From positions 1 to 64,000 of the forward strand of contig NZ_WQDY01000011.1 in the NCBI RefSeq assembly GCF_013033355.1: 64,000 bases of DNA, in the 5' to 3' direction. The notes beneath the pieces were generated by a model. It was not told where the DNA came from and searched no databases. It saw nothing but the letters and a program-made list of their open reading frames with translations. Below, piece after piece: positions 54,157-64,000 of the stretch; the stretch's first letter is position 1, and each line of letters starts with the position of its first letter. The stretch is from Ruegeria lacuscaerulensis (GTDB lineage: Bacteria; Pseudomonadota; Alphaproteobacteria; Rhodobacterales; Rhodobacteraceae). The translations under genes were made by a program, and so were the position numbers.

Positions 54157-55005
54157 TTACTCCTGAATCAGGTCCAGCTGACGAACGATACCGGGCGTCA
54201 TGCCCTCGATTTCAGGGCGGTCGATCTGAGCGCTTTGCGTCAGCTCATCAATGCGGGCCTGAATCGCTTCGTTCTGCAAGGTCTGAGCCAGTTCTTCCCG
54301 CACAGCGTCCAACTCGGGTGCCTCGGTTTTGCGTTTGTCGTTCAGGATGATCACGTGCCAACCGAACTGAGTCTGCACCGGATCAGAAACTTGTTCTTTG
54401 TCCAATCCTATGACGGCTGTCTCGAATTCCGGAACCATTCGTCCTTTTCCGAACCAACCCAGCTCGCCCCCATTCGGGCCAGAGGGACCGGTCGATTTTT
54501 CTTTGGCGAGTTCCGCGAAATCCGCACCGTCATCCAGTTGCGACTTGATCTCGTTGGCTTCTTCTTCGGTTTCGACAAGTATATGGCTGGCGTTGAACTC
54601 ATCTTCACCTTCGAACTCGGCGAACCGCGCGTCGTAGGCGGACTGAATCGCCTCGTCGGTGACCAGATCGCCGATCAAAGCGTTCACAGTCTGAACGGCC
54701 AGCAACGAGCGGGTTTCATTCGCCAGCGCCAATGCGTTCAGCTTGGTCAGCTCGTCCTGTTGCTGACCCAATAGCTGCTGCTGGATCAACTGTTCGATGA
54801 TGAAGTCATACAAGACGTCGTCTTCAATCTGCTGATAGTTCGCCGGAAGGGTCGCAACAGTGGCGATAACGTGACCCAAGGTGATCTCATCTCCGTTCAC
54901 GCGGGCGACCACGGTGCTGGCGTCAGGCTTGGTTTCGGCGGCCAGCGGCAGGGCCAGCACGGCAGTCAGAGCCAGCGATGGCAGAAAAGTGAGGCCTTTG
55001 GGCAT
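54157..55005 (-). CDS. Periplasmic parvulin-type peptidyl-prolyl isomerase
   Basis: A 282-residue protein with signal peptide (about 1-23, ALTAVLALPLAAE), a SurA-like helical N-domain (to about 130) and a single parvulin domain (about 138-230: NASHILVETEEEANEI, GPNGGELGWFGKGRMVPEFE, PVQTQFGWHVI). It assists folding of exported proteins. It is divergent from secA, a sensible pairing with the export machinery, and first in the ppiC-argJ-mutT unit. Confidence 0.9.
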   Translation of the reverse strand: MPKGLTFLPSLALTAVLALPLAAETKPDASTVVARVNGDEITLGHVIATVATLPANYQQIEDDVLYDFIIEQLIQQQLLGQQQDELTKLNALALANETRSLLAVQTVNALIGDLVTDEAIQSAYDARFAEFEGEDEFNASHILVETEEEANEIKSQLDDGADFAELAKEKSTGPSGPNGGELGWFGKGRMVPEFETAVIGLDKEQVSDPVQTQFGWHVIILNDKRKTEAPELDAVREELAQTLQNEAIQARIDELTQSAQIDRPEIEGMTPGIVRQLDLIQE

Positions 55006-55181
55006 GGAATCATCCTATTTCTTTGCCACGACGGGGCGCAGCGTTGACACTGTGGAACCTGCCGCTTACATCGCTTTGAAGCCTTGGACAGGGCCGCCTT
55101 TCACCCCCCGTATCTATGGGTTGCGCGCAAGGTGGGCAAGCCTGTCGCAACCAAGACAAGAACAGATCCGCTGGAGTGAAC

Positions 55182-57899
55182 ATGCTGGGACTCGGAACGC
55201 TCGCCAAAAAGGTGTTCGGAACACCGAACGACCGCAAGATCAAGGCGACCCGCCCCCTGATCGAAAAGATCAATGCACTGGAGCCCGAGTTCGAAAAGCT
55301 CACCGATGAAGGTCTGATCGAAAAGACCGCCGAACTGCGCAAACGCGCGCTGGACGGTGAAAGCCTGGACGATTTGCTGCCCGAAGCCTTTGCCAATGTG
55401 CGCGAGGGCGCGAAGCGCGCGCTGGGTCTGCGGGCGTTTGACGTGCAGTTGATGGGCGGCACCTTCCTGCATCAAGGCAATATCTCGGAAATGAAGACGG
55501 GTGAGGGCAAAACCCTGGTCGCCACTTTCCCAGCCTATCTGAACGCACTGACCGGCAAGGGCGTGCATGTGGTCACGGTGAACGAATACCTGGCCAAGCG
55601 CGACTCGGAATGGATGGGCAAGGTGTTCGCCGCGGTTGGCATGACAACCGGCGTGATCTGGTCGGGGCAACCTGACGCCGATAAAAAAGCCGCTTATGGG
55701 TGCGATATCACCTATGCCACCAACAACGAGTTGGGCTTTGACTATCTGCGCGACAACATGAAATCGGACCTTGCCGAGATCTACCAGAAATACCACAACT
55801 TCGCGATTGTGGACGAAGTCGACTCGATCCTGATCGACGAAGCGCGGACACCGCTGATTATCTCAGGGCCGTCGCAGGACCGATCTGATCTGTATACCGC
55901 GATTGACGCGCTGATCCCTTCGCTGGCCGATGATCATTTCACGCTGGACGAAAAATCGCGAAACGTGACCTTCACCGATGAGGGCAATGAGTTTCTGGAA
56001 CAGCAACTGATCGCCAACGGGCTGATCCCCGAAGGCCATTCGCTTTATGATCCCGAAAGCACGACCGTGGTGCACCATGTGAACCAGGGACTGCGCGCGC
56101 ATAAGCTGTTTCAGCGCGACAAGGATTATATTGTTCGTGACAATAACGTGGTCCTGATCGACGAGTTTACCGGCCGTATGATGGCGGGCCGCCGCCTGTC
56201 CGAGGGTTTGCATCAGGCCATCGAAGCCAAGGAAGGCGTTCCGATCCAGCCCGAGAACGTGACGCTGGCCAGCGTGACCTTCCAGAACTATTTCCGCCTG
56301 TATGACAAGCTTGGCGGCATGACCGGCACCGCCCTGACCGAGGCCGAAGAATTCCAAGAAATCTATGGTCTGGGCGTGGTCGAAGTGCCGACCAACAAGC
56401 CGATTGCCCGCGTGGATGAAGATGATCAGGTCTATCGCACCGCGATGGAAAAATACGGCGCCATGATCGAGCAGACGAAAGAGGCGCAGGAGAAGGGGCA
56501 ACCAGTTCTTCTGGGCACTACCTCGATCGAGAAATCCGAACTTCTCAGCCAGATGCTGCAGAAAGAAGGCATCGAACATAACGTTCTGAACGCCCGCCAG
56601 CATGAACAAGAGGCGCAGATCGTCGCCGATGCGGGCCGTCTGGGTGCAGTGACCATCGCCACCAACATGGCCGGTCGCGGAACCGACATCCAGTTGGGCG
56701 GGAATGTCGAGATGAAGGTTTTGCAGGCCCTGGCCGAAAACCCCGAGGCCGACCCGGCCGAACTGCGTGCAGCCGAAGAGGCGCGCCACGCTGAGGAAAA
56801 AGAAAAGGTACTGGCCGCCGGTGGCCTTTACGTGATGGCGTCCGAACGCCACGAAAGCCGCCGCATCGACAACCAGCTGCGCGGCCGGTCGGGCCGTCAG
56901 GGCGATCCGGGCCGTACCGTGTTCTACCTAAGCCTCGAAGACGACCTGATGCGCATCTTTGGCTCGGAACGGCTGGACAAGGTGTTGACCACTCTGGGCA
57001 TGAAAGAGGGTGAGGCCATCGTCCACCCCTGGGTCAACAAATCGCTGGAGCGCGCGCAATCCAAGGTCGAAGGTCGCAACTTTGACATGCGCAAGAACGT
57101 CCTGAAGTTTGACGACGTGATGAACGACCAACGGAAAGTGGTGTTCAGCCAACGACGCGAGATCATGTCTGCGGATGACCTCTCCGAGATCGTCTCGGAC
57201 ATGCGCGAACAGGTAATCGACGACCTGATCGACGAATACATGCCGCCCAAAACCTATGCCGATCAGTGGGACACCGACGGTCTGCATGAGGCGATCAAGG
57301 ACAAGCTGACCATCGACGCGCCGGTTCAGGACTGGGCCGCCGAGGAAGGCGTGGACGACGAACAGGTGCGCGAGCGTCTGGTCAATGCCGCCGATGAGAT
57401 GATGGCGCAAAAGGCCGCCGCCTTTGGCCCCGAAAACATGCGCAACATCGAAAAGCAGGTTCTGCTGAACACCATCGACGGCAAATGGCGCGAGCACCTG
57501 CTGACACTGGAACATCTGCGCTCGGTCGTTGGGTTCCGAGGCTATGCCCAGCGTGATCCGCTGAACGAATACAAGAACGAGAGCTTCCAGCTGTTCGAAA
57601 GCATGTTGGACAGTCTTCGCGAAACCGTGACGCAACAATTGTCACGCGTGCGCCCGCTGACCGAAGAAGAGCAGCGCGAGATGCTGGCTCAGATGCAGGC
57701 GCAACAGGCGCAGGCTCAGCAAGCTGTCGACCAAGCAACCGAACAGGCCGAAGCAGTGGCCGAGGCCGAAGCCTCAGGCGATCCGCTCCCCGGATTTGAT
57801 GAAAACGATCCCAACACATGGGGTAACCCGTCACGCAATGACCGCTGCCCCTGCGGATCGGGTAAAAAGTTCAAACACTGCCACGGCAGACTGACCTGA
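55182..57899 (+). CDS. secA: Protein translocase ATPase SecA
   Basis: A 905-residue motor ATPase of the Sec pathway. Walker A MKTGEGKT (104-111), DEAD-type [13 protein letters not shown], later [12 protein letters not shown] and [10 protein letters not shown] motifs, helical scaffold, a Gln/Ala-rich linker (about 830-870) and the C-terminal zinc-binding [14 protein letters not shown]. The start at 55182 gives the usual [13 protein letters not shown]. Complete; no terminator was seen after it. Confidence 0.96.
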   Translation: MLGLGTLAKKVFGTPNDRKIKATRPLIEKINALEPEFEKLTDEGLIEKTAELRKRALDGESLDDLLPEAFANVREGAKRALGLRAFDVQLMGGTFLHQGNISEMKTGEGKTLVATFPAYLNALTGKGVHVVTVNEYLAKRDSEWMGKVFAAVGMTTGVIWSGQPDADKKAAYGCDITYATNNELGFDYLRDNMKSDLAEIYQKYHNFAIVDEVDSILIDEARTPLIISGPSQDRSDLYTAIDALIPSLADDHFTLDEKSRNVTFTDEGNEFLEQQLIANGLIPEGHSLYDPESTTVVHHVNQGLRAHKLFQRDKDYIVRDNNVVLIDEFTGRMMAGRRLSEGLHQAIEAKEGVPIQPENVTLASVTFQNYFRLYDKLGGMTGTALTEAEEFQEIYGLGVVEVPTNKPIARVDEDDQVYRTAMEKYGAMIEQTKEAQEKGQPVLLGTTSIEKSELLSQMLQKEGIEHNVLNARQHEQEAQIVADAGRLGAVTIATNMAGRGTDIQLGGNVEMKVLQALAENPEADPAELRAAEEARHAEEKEKVLAAGGLYVMASERHESRRIDNQLRGRSGRQGDPGRTVFYLSLEDDLMRIFGSERLDKVLTTLGMKEGEAIVHPWVNKSLERAQSKVEGRNFDMRKNVLKFDDVMNDQRKVVFSQRREIMSADDLSEIVSDMREQVIDDLIDEYMPPKTYADQWDTDGLHEAIKDKLTIDAPVQDWAAEEGVDDEQVRERLVNAADEMMAQKAAAFGPENMRNIEKQVLLNTIDGKWREHLLTLEHLRSVVGFRGYAQRDPLNEYKNESFQLFESMLDSLRETVTQQLSRVRPLTEEEQREMLAQMQAQQAQAQQAVDQATEQAEAVAEAEASGDPLPGFDENDPNTWGNPSRNDRCPCGSGKKFKHCHGRLT

Positions 57900-57998
57900 T
57901 TTAACCGGGTTCAGTCACAATGAGTCCGCGCCACGGCCACATATTGGCCGTGTTTCGGCTTAAACATCCGACTCGCTCCTTCAACTGGGGAGGGTGTT

Positions 57999-58919
57999 TT
58001 GTTTGTAATCAAGAACTACGTGACCACCGGGGGAACAGTCGCATGCGCCCTCGCCATTGGTTACTTAATGCAGAATGGAACACCTGCGCAGCCGCAAGGC
58101 ACGCAGGTCGCAGCAAACTCGGCCTCGTATCAGAGTGTCGGGATAACCTGGCTTGAGCATATCGTTCTGACCTCCTCGGCTCCTTCCGGTAATGACGCAA
58201 GCGAACCGCACTCTCAACGACACGTTGTCACGACCGCGCAATCGATCGCGGACAACAGCGATTGTGCCATCAGCGCACGCGCAGTTGCCGTTCCCGGTGC
58301 CGCCGCACATCTAAGCGTCATTGCCCCCTGCCACAGCAATTCGCGCATCGATATCCACCACAGGGGTCTGACTGTCACCCAAAAGACTGACAAGAACGGC
58401 AAGACAGACCTAACTGTTCCAGCCTTATCGGAATACGCGATCTTTCTGATCTCGACAGAGGATCAACAAGGAACGGTTGCCACGACTCATATTCCAGAAA
58501 TCGCGCATTACAACCGGGTCGCCCTACAATGGACCGGGCAGACCGATCTTCAGATTCATGCTCTGGAATTCGGTGCCAGCTATGGCGGCAAGGGGCATGT
58601 CTCAGCCGATCCTGAAACCCAGGGAATCGGCAAAGTCGTACATCTGGGGCACACCGGGATAGGCGATGCCAAAAACATTCAGGTGTATTCCTACCCGGCT
58701 GGCCAATCCGCCCAATCCGGTTCGATTGCCCTGTCCGTCGAGGCCGAAGTGACTGCCGAGAATTGCGGTCAGGAACTGGCCCTGCAATCGCTGGAGTTAC
58801 GCGGCAACCGTCGTCTGCAGTCACGCGATTTGTCGCTGACTCTGCCTGATTGCGGCCAGTCTGGCGAGTTTCTGGTGTTGAATAATCTGCTCGAAGACCT
58901 GACAATCGCGGCCAAATAA
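57999..58919 (+). CDS. Exported or membrane-anchored protein of unknown function
   Basis: A 306-residue protein I cannot place in a family. It has one N-terminal hydrophobic segment (about 10-24) and a beta-rich remainder with three or four scattered cysteines that could form disulfides in the periplasm (SDCAISARAV, VIAPCHSNSR, ENCGQELAL, LPDCGQSGE). TTG start, AGGG eight bases before. The next gene, a PstS-like/OmpA fusion, starts 24 bases later, so the two may act together at the envelope. Confidence 0.7.
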   Translation: MFVIKNYVTTGGTVACALAIGYLMQNGTPAQPQGTQVAANSASYQSVGITWLEHIVLTSSAPSGNDASEPHSQRHVVTTAQSIADNSDCAISARAVAVPGAAAHLSVIAPCHSNSRIDIHHRGLTVTQKTDKNGKTDLTVPALSEYAIFLISTEDQQGTVATTHIPEIAHYNRVALQWTGQTDLQIHALEFGASYGGKGHVSADPETQGIGKVVHLGHTGIGDAKNIQVYSYPAGQSAQSGSIALSVEAEVTAENCGQELALQSLELRGNRRLQSRDLSLTLPDCGQSGEFLVLNNLLEDLTIAAK

Positions 58920-58943
58920 AACGCAGGCAGGCTCGGGCTTTTG

Positions 58944-60500
58944 ATGACTTTCTATCGTGTGGCGGTGGCCGCACTGTTTTCGGCGATATATACCCTGAAT
59001 GCATCGGCGCAGGATATCTCTCTTACCTCCCATGACGGCAAGGTCGAGGTCGTGGGTAACCTGTTGGGATTTGATGGTGAATTCTATCGCGTGGATACGC
59101 AGTTCGGAGAGCTGACCGTAGACGGCTCAGGCGTCACATGTGCCGGGCCTGCTTGCCCCAGCCTCACGGATTTCGTCGCCGAGCTGAGCTTTTCCGGTGC
59201 ATCGGTCATGGCGGAAAAAATCTTGCCCGAATTGATCATCGGCTTTGCTCGACAAGAAGGGTTGTCGGCTGCGCCTATTCGGGAATCCTCTGGCCGATTT
59301 TACTATGAGTTGAAAACAACTGATCGTGAGGTACCGCTTGGTCGGTTTTACTTTGACCCTGGTACTACAGCCCGCGGGTTTTCGGATTTCATTGAAAATG
59401 AAACCGACATCGTGATGGCCCTGCGTGAGATCACTTCCCAGGAACAAGAGGCCGTGCAGGACGCCGGACTGGGGGACCTTCAGCATAGTCGGCGTGCGCG
59501 GGTCATTGCATTAGACGCACTGGTGCCGATCGTGGCCACCGACAATCCTGTGGGACAGATATCCTTGGGGCAGCTGGTTCAGGTTCTGTCCGGCCAGATC
59601 GACAACTGGGTCGCACTCGGTGGTCCCGATGCGCCAATTTCCGTTCATATGCCCGAGGTTGGCTCAGGTTTGACTCAAGGTGTTGAAAAACAGCTTTTGC
59701 AACCCGCAGACGTTACGCTTGCCGACACGGTTATCCGACACAAACGCAGCACTGCAATGGCGCGGGCTGTTGCCAAAGATCCGTTTGCAATCGGGATCGC
59801 CAGCCAGGCCGAGGCCGGTGCGGCCCGCGCGTTGGCCCTGACCGGTGGCTGTGGTCATCCGCTGGCAGCCACGCGCCAATCTATCAAAACCGAGGATTAC
59901 CCTCTGACCGCGCCGATGTTTCTGTATCTGCCCAATCGTCGGTTGCCGCGAATTGGACGACAGTTTCTGGCCTATATCCAAGGCGCCGAAGCTCAGGATG
60001 TGATCCGGAATGCCGGTTTCGTAGATCAATCGCCCGAGTTGCTGCCTCTTAGCGCGCAGGGTGATCGGTTGGCAAACGCCGTGGCATCTGGCGCCTCAGA
60101 AGTCGGTCTGGACGAATTGCAACGGATGGTCGAAACATTACGGCCGCGATCCCGTTTGTCCTTGTCGTTTCGGTTCGAGGCAGGCTCCTCCCGACCGGAC
60201 GCACAATCCAGATCGAACCTGCTCCATCTGGCCCAGCTTTTGGAATCCGGCACGTTTGATGGGCGAACACTGACCTTTGTCGGATTCAGTGACGGAGACG
60301 GCGCCGCCGCCGCAAACGCCCGGATCGCCGAACTGAGGGCGAAAACCGTCCGAAACGCGGTGCTTGATGCGGTTGAAACAAAAATCGCAGACAGCGTGAC
60401 GCTTGAAGTTGATGGCTTTGGCGAGGCGATGCCCATGGCCTGTGACGACACTGAATGGGGTCGCAAAATCAATCGCCGGGTCGAAGTGTGGGTCGAGTAA
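58944..60500 (+). CDS. PstS-like substrate-binding domain fused to OmpA peptidoglycan-binding domain
   Basis: A 518-residue exported protein. Signal peptide about 1-22 (ALFSAIYTLNASAQ). Residues about 80-365 look like a PBP-II/phosphate-binding-like domain (QISLGQLVQVLSGQIDNWVALGG is the typical hinge helix; KRSTAMARAVAKDPFAIGIAS). Residues about 400-518 are an OmpA domain (FRFEAGSSRPDAQSRSNLLHLAQ, TFVGFSDGDGAAAANARIAE, INRRVEVWVE), which should bind peptidoglycan. A cell-wall-tethered ligand binder is inferred; the ligand is unknown. Confidence 0.82.
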   Translation: MTFYRVAVAALFSAIYTLNASAQDISLTSHDGKVEVVGNLLGFDGEFYRVDTQFGELTVDGSGVTCAGPACPSLTDFVAELSFSGASVMAEKILPELIIGFARQEGLSAAPIRESSGRFYYELKTTDREVPLGRFYFDPGTTARGFSDFIENETDIVMALREITSQEQEAVQDAGLGDLQHSRRARVIALDALVPIVATDNPVGQISLGQLVQVLSGQIDNWVALGGPDAPISVHMPEVGSGLTQGVEKQLLQPADVTLADTVIRHKRSTAMARAVAKDPFAIGIASQAEAGAARALALTGGCGHPLAATRQSIKTEDYPLTAPMFLYLPNRRLPRIGRQFLAYIQGAEAQDVIRNAGFVDQSPELLPLSAQGDRLANAVASGASEVGLDELQRMVETLRPRSRLSLSFRFEAGSSRPDAQSRSNLLHLAQLLESGTFDGRTLTFVGFSDGDGAAAANARIAELRAKTVRNAVLDAVETKIADSVTLEVDGFGEAMPMACDDTEWGRKINRRVEVWVE

Positions 60501-60503
60501 CCT

Positions 60504-61259
60504 TTACAAGTAACCTTCCGAACGAAAACTCAGTTCGTTTGATTTTCCGATGATCAGATGGTCATGCAGAGTCAGGCCAAGCGCCAGACATGCATCCTGA
60601 ATCCGGTTGGTCATGTCGATATCCGACTGCGAGGGCGTCGGATCGCCCGACGGATGGTTATGCACAAGAATCAGCGCCGAGGCATTCAGTTCCAACGCCC
60701 GTTTCGCTACCTCGCGCGGATAAACAGGCACATGATCAACTGTGCCCTTGGCTTGTTCCTCATCCGCAATCAGGACGTTTTTACGATCCAGATAGAACAC
60801 CCGGAACTGCTCGGTCTCACGGTGGGCCATTGTGGTGTGACAATAGTCCAGCAACGCATCCCAGCCCGAGATCACGTGCCGTTGAATCACCCGCGCGCGG
60901 GCCATGCGATGGGCGCAAGCCTCAAGGATTTTCAGATCAGTGATGACTGTATCACCTACACCCTTGATCTGACGCAGCCGTTCTTCGGGCGCGGTCAGCA
61001 CGCGGTTGAAATCCCCAAACGTATCCATCAGCGCCCGCGCCAGAGGTTTCACGTCCTGCCTGGGGATAGACCGGAACAGCACCAGTTCCAACAGCTCATA
61101 ATCCGGCATTGCGGCGGACCCGCCCGACATGAACCTTTCGCGCAGCCGCTTGCGATGGTCTTTTATATAGGAGGGCAATCGACCACTTGGCAGCGGCTGC
61201 GCGGGCGCTTCGTCCGTTTCAAACAGCATCGGGGCTTCGGCAAAGGCGTCCTTGGTCAT
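60504..61259 (-). CDS. radC: RadC/JAB-domain DNA repair-type protein
   Basis: A 251-residue protein: N-terminal helix-hairpin-helix region (LRQIKGVGDTVITDLKILEA) and C-terminal MPN/JAB metal domain with LVHNHPSGDPTPSQSDID. Homologues are called RadC, although a direct repair role is doubted. Convergent with the OmpA fusion gene, three bases apart. Confidence 0.9.
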   Translation of the reverse strand: MTKDAFAEAPMLFETDEAPAQPLPSGRLPSYIKDHRKRLRERFMSGGSAAMPDYELLELVLFRSIPRQDVKPLARALMDTFGDFNRVLTAPEERLRQIKGVGDTVITDLKILEACAHRMARARVIQRHVISGWDALLDYCHTTMAHRETEQFRVFYLDRKNVLIADEEQAKGTVDHVPVYPREVAKRALELNASALILVHNHPSGDPTPSQSDIDMTNRIQDACLALGLTLHDHLIIGKSNELSFRSEGYL

Positions 61260-61294
61260 ATTCCAACCCTGACGCCGAATCGGTTTCCAAACCG

Positions 61295-62029
61295 TTAACG
61301 CGCTTCACCTGCCATGCGCGCGGTGGCGCGGCGGATGATCAGATGCAGCAGAATCGAAAACACGCCCAAGGTCAGCATCGCGGCAAACATCAGATCGGTC
61401 TTGGCGCGCCCATTGGCCAGCAGCATCAGATAGCCCAAGCCCTTGGATGAGCCCACCCATTCTCCAATAACGGCCCCGATCGGCGCATAAACCGCCGCCA
61501 GCCGCATCCCCGACGCCAGCGAGGGCAGCGCCGCCGGAATGCGGATATGCCACAACACTGCACGCGGGCTGGCCTGCATGGTGCGTGCAAGGTCCAGATA
61601 GCCGGGGGGCGTGCGCATCAGCCCGTCGAAAAAGGATGAGGTGATCGGGAAATAGATGATCAGCACCGCCATCGCGACCTTGGACCACAGCCCATAACCC
61701 AGCCACAAGGTCAGCAACGGGGCCAGAGCAAACACCGGCAGCGCCTGTGTAAAGACCAGCATCGGCTGCACCAACACACGCGCTGCCCGCGAATTGGCCA
61801 ATTGAAGCGCGGTGATCACGCCGAGAGCTGTGCCGAAAGCCAATCCGATCACCACCTCAACCGCCGTGATCCATGTATGTTCGGCAATCACCCAGCGGTT
61901 CTGCCACCATGTCTCAGCCACCAGCGCAGGACCGGGCAGGATGAATTTCGGCAGGCCCGTTAAGCTGACAACCGCCTGCCAAACGGCCAGCGCGAATACA
62001 GTTGCGGCAAGGGCGGACAGGATCTTCAT
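61295..62029 (-). CDS. ABC transporter permease, thiamine-precursor type (ThiX-like)
   Basis: A 244-residue permease with about six helices; the EAA loop region is MQASPRAVLWHIRIPAALPSLASGMR. Related to ThiX of the ThiXYZ importer that takes up formylaminopyrimidine or HMP. It overlaps the ATPase gene upstream (ATGA at 62026) and ends the operon. Assignment rests on the TenA and NMT1-like neighbours. Confidence 0.85.
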   Translation of the reverse strand: MKILSALAATVFALAVWQAVVSLTGLPKFILPGPALVAETWWQNRWVIAEHTWITAVEVVIGLAFGTALGVITALQLANSRAARVLVQPMLVFTQALPVFALAPLLTLWLGYGLWSKVAMAVLIIYFPITSSFFDGLMRTPPGYLDLARTMQASPRAVLWHIRIPAALPSLASGMRLAAVYAPIGAVIGEWVGSSKGLGYLMLLANGRAKTDLMFAAMLTLGVFSILLHLIIRRATARMAGEAR

Positions 62030-62751
62030 GCAGCCTCTCTCAACAACCGCAACAACGCGCCCTGCGTCTCCAGCGTTTCCAGGTCATCCACATGGCGCGG
62101 AGCCGGGGCCGAAGGCGGCTCGCAGGGCGTCAGCCCCTGCGCGGTCATCACCACAATAGATTGACCCAAACGCGCGGCCTCGGCCGGATCATGCGTCACC
62201 AGCAACACGGTGCGCCCTGCCAGCGCCTCGGCGGCCAGATCCTGCATGTCTGCCCGGGTGCGGGCGTCGAGCGCCGAGAACGGCTCATCCAACAAAACGA
62301 TGGGACGATCCTCCATCAACGTGCGCGCCAAGGCCACGCGCTGACGCTGACCGCCAGACAATTCTCCGGGTTTTTTGTTCAGATGATCCTGCAATCGCAT
62401 CCGCTCGATCAAACGGTCCCGGCGGGCCAGGTCGGGTTTTTCCCCGCGCAGCCGCGCACCCAGAGAAACATTCTGCGCCACCGTCGCCCAAGGCAGCAGT
62501 AGATCGTCTTGCGCCATATAGGCGACGCGGCTTGTCACTGGCTGCGCGTCACCGGCAGTGATCTGACCATTGAACGCGGCACCTGTTTCCAACCCCGCGA
62601 TCAGGCGCAGAACGGTAGTTTTCCCCACACCCGATCCGCCCAGCAGACAAGTCCACTGCCCCGCCCCAAGGGTCAGGGTCAACGGCGCGAACAAGGGCGC
62701 GCCGTCGATTGTGGCCGAGCCACTGATGGTCAGATCAGGCGCTTGGGTCAC
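62026..62751 (-). CDS. ABC transporter ATPase, thiamine-precursor type (ThiZ-like)
   Basis: A 241-residue ATPase: Walker A GGSGVGKTT, Q-loop MAQDDLLLPWATVAQNV, signature LSGGQRQRVALARTL, Walker B IVLLDEPFSALD. The nitrate/taurine/thiamine-precursor subfamily. It overlaps both neighbours by 4 bases. Confidence 0.86.
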   Translation of the reverse strand: MTQAPDLTISGSATIDGAPLFAPLTLTLGAGQWTCLLGGSGVGKTTVLRLIAGLETGAAFNGQITAGDAQPVTSRVAYMAQDDLLLPWATVAQNVSLGARLRGEKPDLARRDRLIERMRLQDHLNKKPGELSGGQRQRVALARTLMEDRPIVLLDEPFSALDARTRADMQDLAAEALAGRTVLLVTHDPAEAARLGQSIVVMTAQGLTPCEPPSAPAPRHVDDLETLETQGALLRLLREAA

Positions 62752-63422
62752 GGGGTCAGGCCCATTTGCCAGAAGTTGACCTCAAGCTCGGTCGCAGTGC
62801 GGAAGGTCTGACACAGTCGATCCCAACGCGGTGAGGCTTCGAAATCTGCCCCAATACGCCGCGTTAGAGACTGATTCAGCAATTCTCCGACCGCTTGACA
62901 TGCGCCTTGGTAGTCCTCACCGGCATAGGTGTTGATCCAATCGCGATAGGTCTCGGATGTCGCCTCAGCAGCCAGCCGCGTGCCGATCTCACCATAACCC
63001 ATCACGCAAGGCGCAAGGGCCGCCAGCAAGTCGAGCAAGTCTCCACTATACCCGGCCTCTAGCACGAACCGCGTATAGGCCAGATTCTCGGCCCGCTCGG
63101 GGGTCGCGAACAGCTCCTCCTGCGAAATCCCGGCCGCTTCGCAGATGCCGATATGCAGCTGCATTTCTTCGGCGACCAGAGCGTTCACTGTGCCCACAGC
63201 GGTCAACATCTCAGAATGCGTTTCCGATTTCACCACCGCCAAAGCCCAGGCGCGGCTAAAATGGATCAGGAACACGTAATCCTGCCGCAGATAGTGCAGG
63301 AACGCCTCACGCGGCAGCGTGCCGTCCTTCATGCCTTCGACGAAGGCGTGGCGGGTATAATCCCGCCACGGCCCTTGCGCCGCATCACGCATCAGCGCGA
63401 AGGCTTTGCCATAGTCGCTCAT
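62748..63422 (-). CDS. tenA: Aminopyrimidine aminohydrolase / thiaminase II TenA
   Basis: A 224-residue helical enzyme that hydrolyses 4-amino-5-aminomethyl-2-methylpyrimidine to HMP for thiamine salvage. The active cysteine lies in LAALAPCVMGYGEIG near residue 138, and FLHYLRQDYVFLIHFSRAWA near the N-terminus is typical. Overlaps the ATPase gene and the binding-protein gene by 4 bases each, tying it to precursor uptake. Confidence 0.92.
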   Translation of the reverse strand: MSDYGKAFALMRDAAQGPWRDYTRHAFVEGMKDGTLPREAFLHYLRQDYVFLIHFSRAWALAVVKSETHSEMLTAVGTVNALVAEEMQLHIGICEAAGISQEELFATPERAENLAYTRFVLEAGYSGDLLDLLAALAPCVMGYGEIGTRLAAEATSETYRDWINTYAGEDYQGACQAVGELLNQSLTRRIGADFEASPRWDRLCQTFRTATELEVNFWQMGLTP

Positions 63423-64000
63423 TGCGCGGTCACATCAATGGTGATGTCACTGACCGGATTGATGCTGTCGATCATGCCGCTGTCTTTCAGGAACGCCTCG
63501 AACCGTGCGTACCGACCAGCGTCAAAACCAGCCGGACGCAAGGCAAAACGGGGCAGCGTGTCGACCCATGCGCGCGCATTCAGCTCATCCTGCAGCTCGG
63601 GCGAGGTGGCCGCGAAAATCTCCCAGCTTTTTTCCGGGTTGTTGACGATATATTGCGTAGCTTTCTCGGTCGCGGCCAGAAAACGCGCGATCATGTCAGC
63701 ATCCATGGTTTCGGGGTTGGCCACGTAGATCAGCTCATCATAGGGCGGTACGCCTTCTTCCTCGATGTAAAAGCAGCGGCCCGCGACACCTTCGATATCC
63801 ATTTGGTTCAGTTCGAAATTGCGGAACGCACCGATCACCGCATCCACCTGCCCGGTCATCAGCGACGGCGACAGCGAGAAGTTCACGTTGATCAATTCGA
63901 TATCGTCCAGCGCCACCCCATGGGCGTTCAGCATCGCGGTCAGAATGGCCTCTTCCACGCCCGCGACCGAGAAGCCGATCTTTTTACCCTTGAGGTCGGC
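63419..64000 (-). CDS. NMT1/ThiY-like substrate-binding protein, partial (5' end outside window)
   Basis: The C-terminal 193 residues or so of a thiamine-precursor binding protein. The frame runs open to base 64000 with ADLKGKKIGFSVAG at its upstream edge, a usual NMT1-like segment, followed by MLNAHGVALDDIELINVNFS and AVIGAFRNFE. The start and any TPP riboswitch lie beyond the window. It overlaps tenA by 4 bases. Confidence 0.85.
   Translation of the reverse strand, partial: ADLKGKKIGFSVAGVEEAILTAMLNAHGVALDDIELINVNFSLSPSLMTGQVDAVIGAFRNFELNQMDIEGVAGRCFYIEEEGVPPYDELIYVANPETMDADMIARFLAATEKATQYIVNNPEKSWEIFAATSPELQDELNARAWVDTLPRFALRPAGFDAGRYARFEAFLKDSGMIDSINPVSDITIDVTAQ

Overview
The window looks like a chromosome segment of an alphaproteobacterium of the order Rhodobacterales (Roseobacter group). 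This rests on high-GC coding DNA (the islets at 21-26 kb are visibly AT-rich), a petP/petR-type regulator pair, a DUF2794 gene, the PpiC-argJ-mutT block divergent from secA, and an arsJ-type arsenic operon. Family calls come from reading translations and motifs by eye; no database search was run.

Layout. 0.1-8 kb: small membrane protein and AraC-type regulator, ilvE, petP-petR, then an isoprenoid block (HDAC-like hydrolase, xseB, ispA, dxs) and tRNA-Thr(CGU). 8.2-12.4 kb: a four-gene arsenic operon (ArsR-ArsC fusion, GAPDH, ArsJ, Acr3) whose genes overlap by 4 bases, under a perfect 16-bp palindrome that overlaps the predicted -10 and the start codon. 12.4-20 kb: a surface-glycan locus (glf, two glycosyltransferases, an MsbA-like ABC exporter, an unknown protein, an FkbM methyltransferase, a GT2).

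19.9-26.1 kb: a mobile region at tRNA-Arg(CCU). A frameshifted tyrosine integrase lies left of the first of three 49-bp direct repeats of the tRNA 3' half (21190, 23427, and inside the intact tRNA at 26024). The repeats bound two AT-rich islets without integrases. Islet 1 carries an exported MBL-fold hydrolase; islet 2 carries a DndC-like PP-loop protein overlapped by a four-helix membrane protein. Each islet has an 11-bp direct-repeat pair at both ends, at matching distances from the att cores (60-61 bp on one side, 127 bp on the other), as expected for integrase arm sites. This is the strongest candidate here for an undescribed system.

26.2-41 kb: LacI regulator, YcaQ-like glycosylase, FAH-family hydrolase, HpaR/HpaI pair, a DUF3095 protein with cyclase-like metal aspartates, MFS transporter, LpcC-like glycosyltransferase, asd, DUF4139 protein, beta-carbonic anhydrase, a degenerate Hpt-like protein, leucyl aminopeptidase, NlpC/P60 hydrolase and DUF2794. 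41-52 kb, minus strand: an iron-type ABC permease, then an acyl-CoA ligase / livGHMKF-type ABC importer / PaaK-like ligase operon, probably importing and CoA-activating an aromatic or branched carboxylate. 52-64 kb: NTF2-like protein, mutT-argJ-ppiC, secA, two exported proteins (one a PstS-like/OmpA fusion), radC, and a thiamine-precursor salvage operon (ThiX/ThiZ/TenA/ThiY-like) cut by the window edge.
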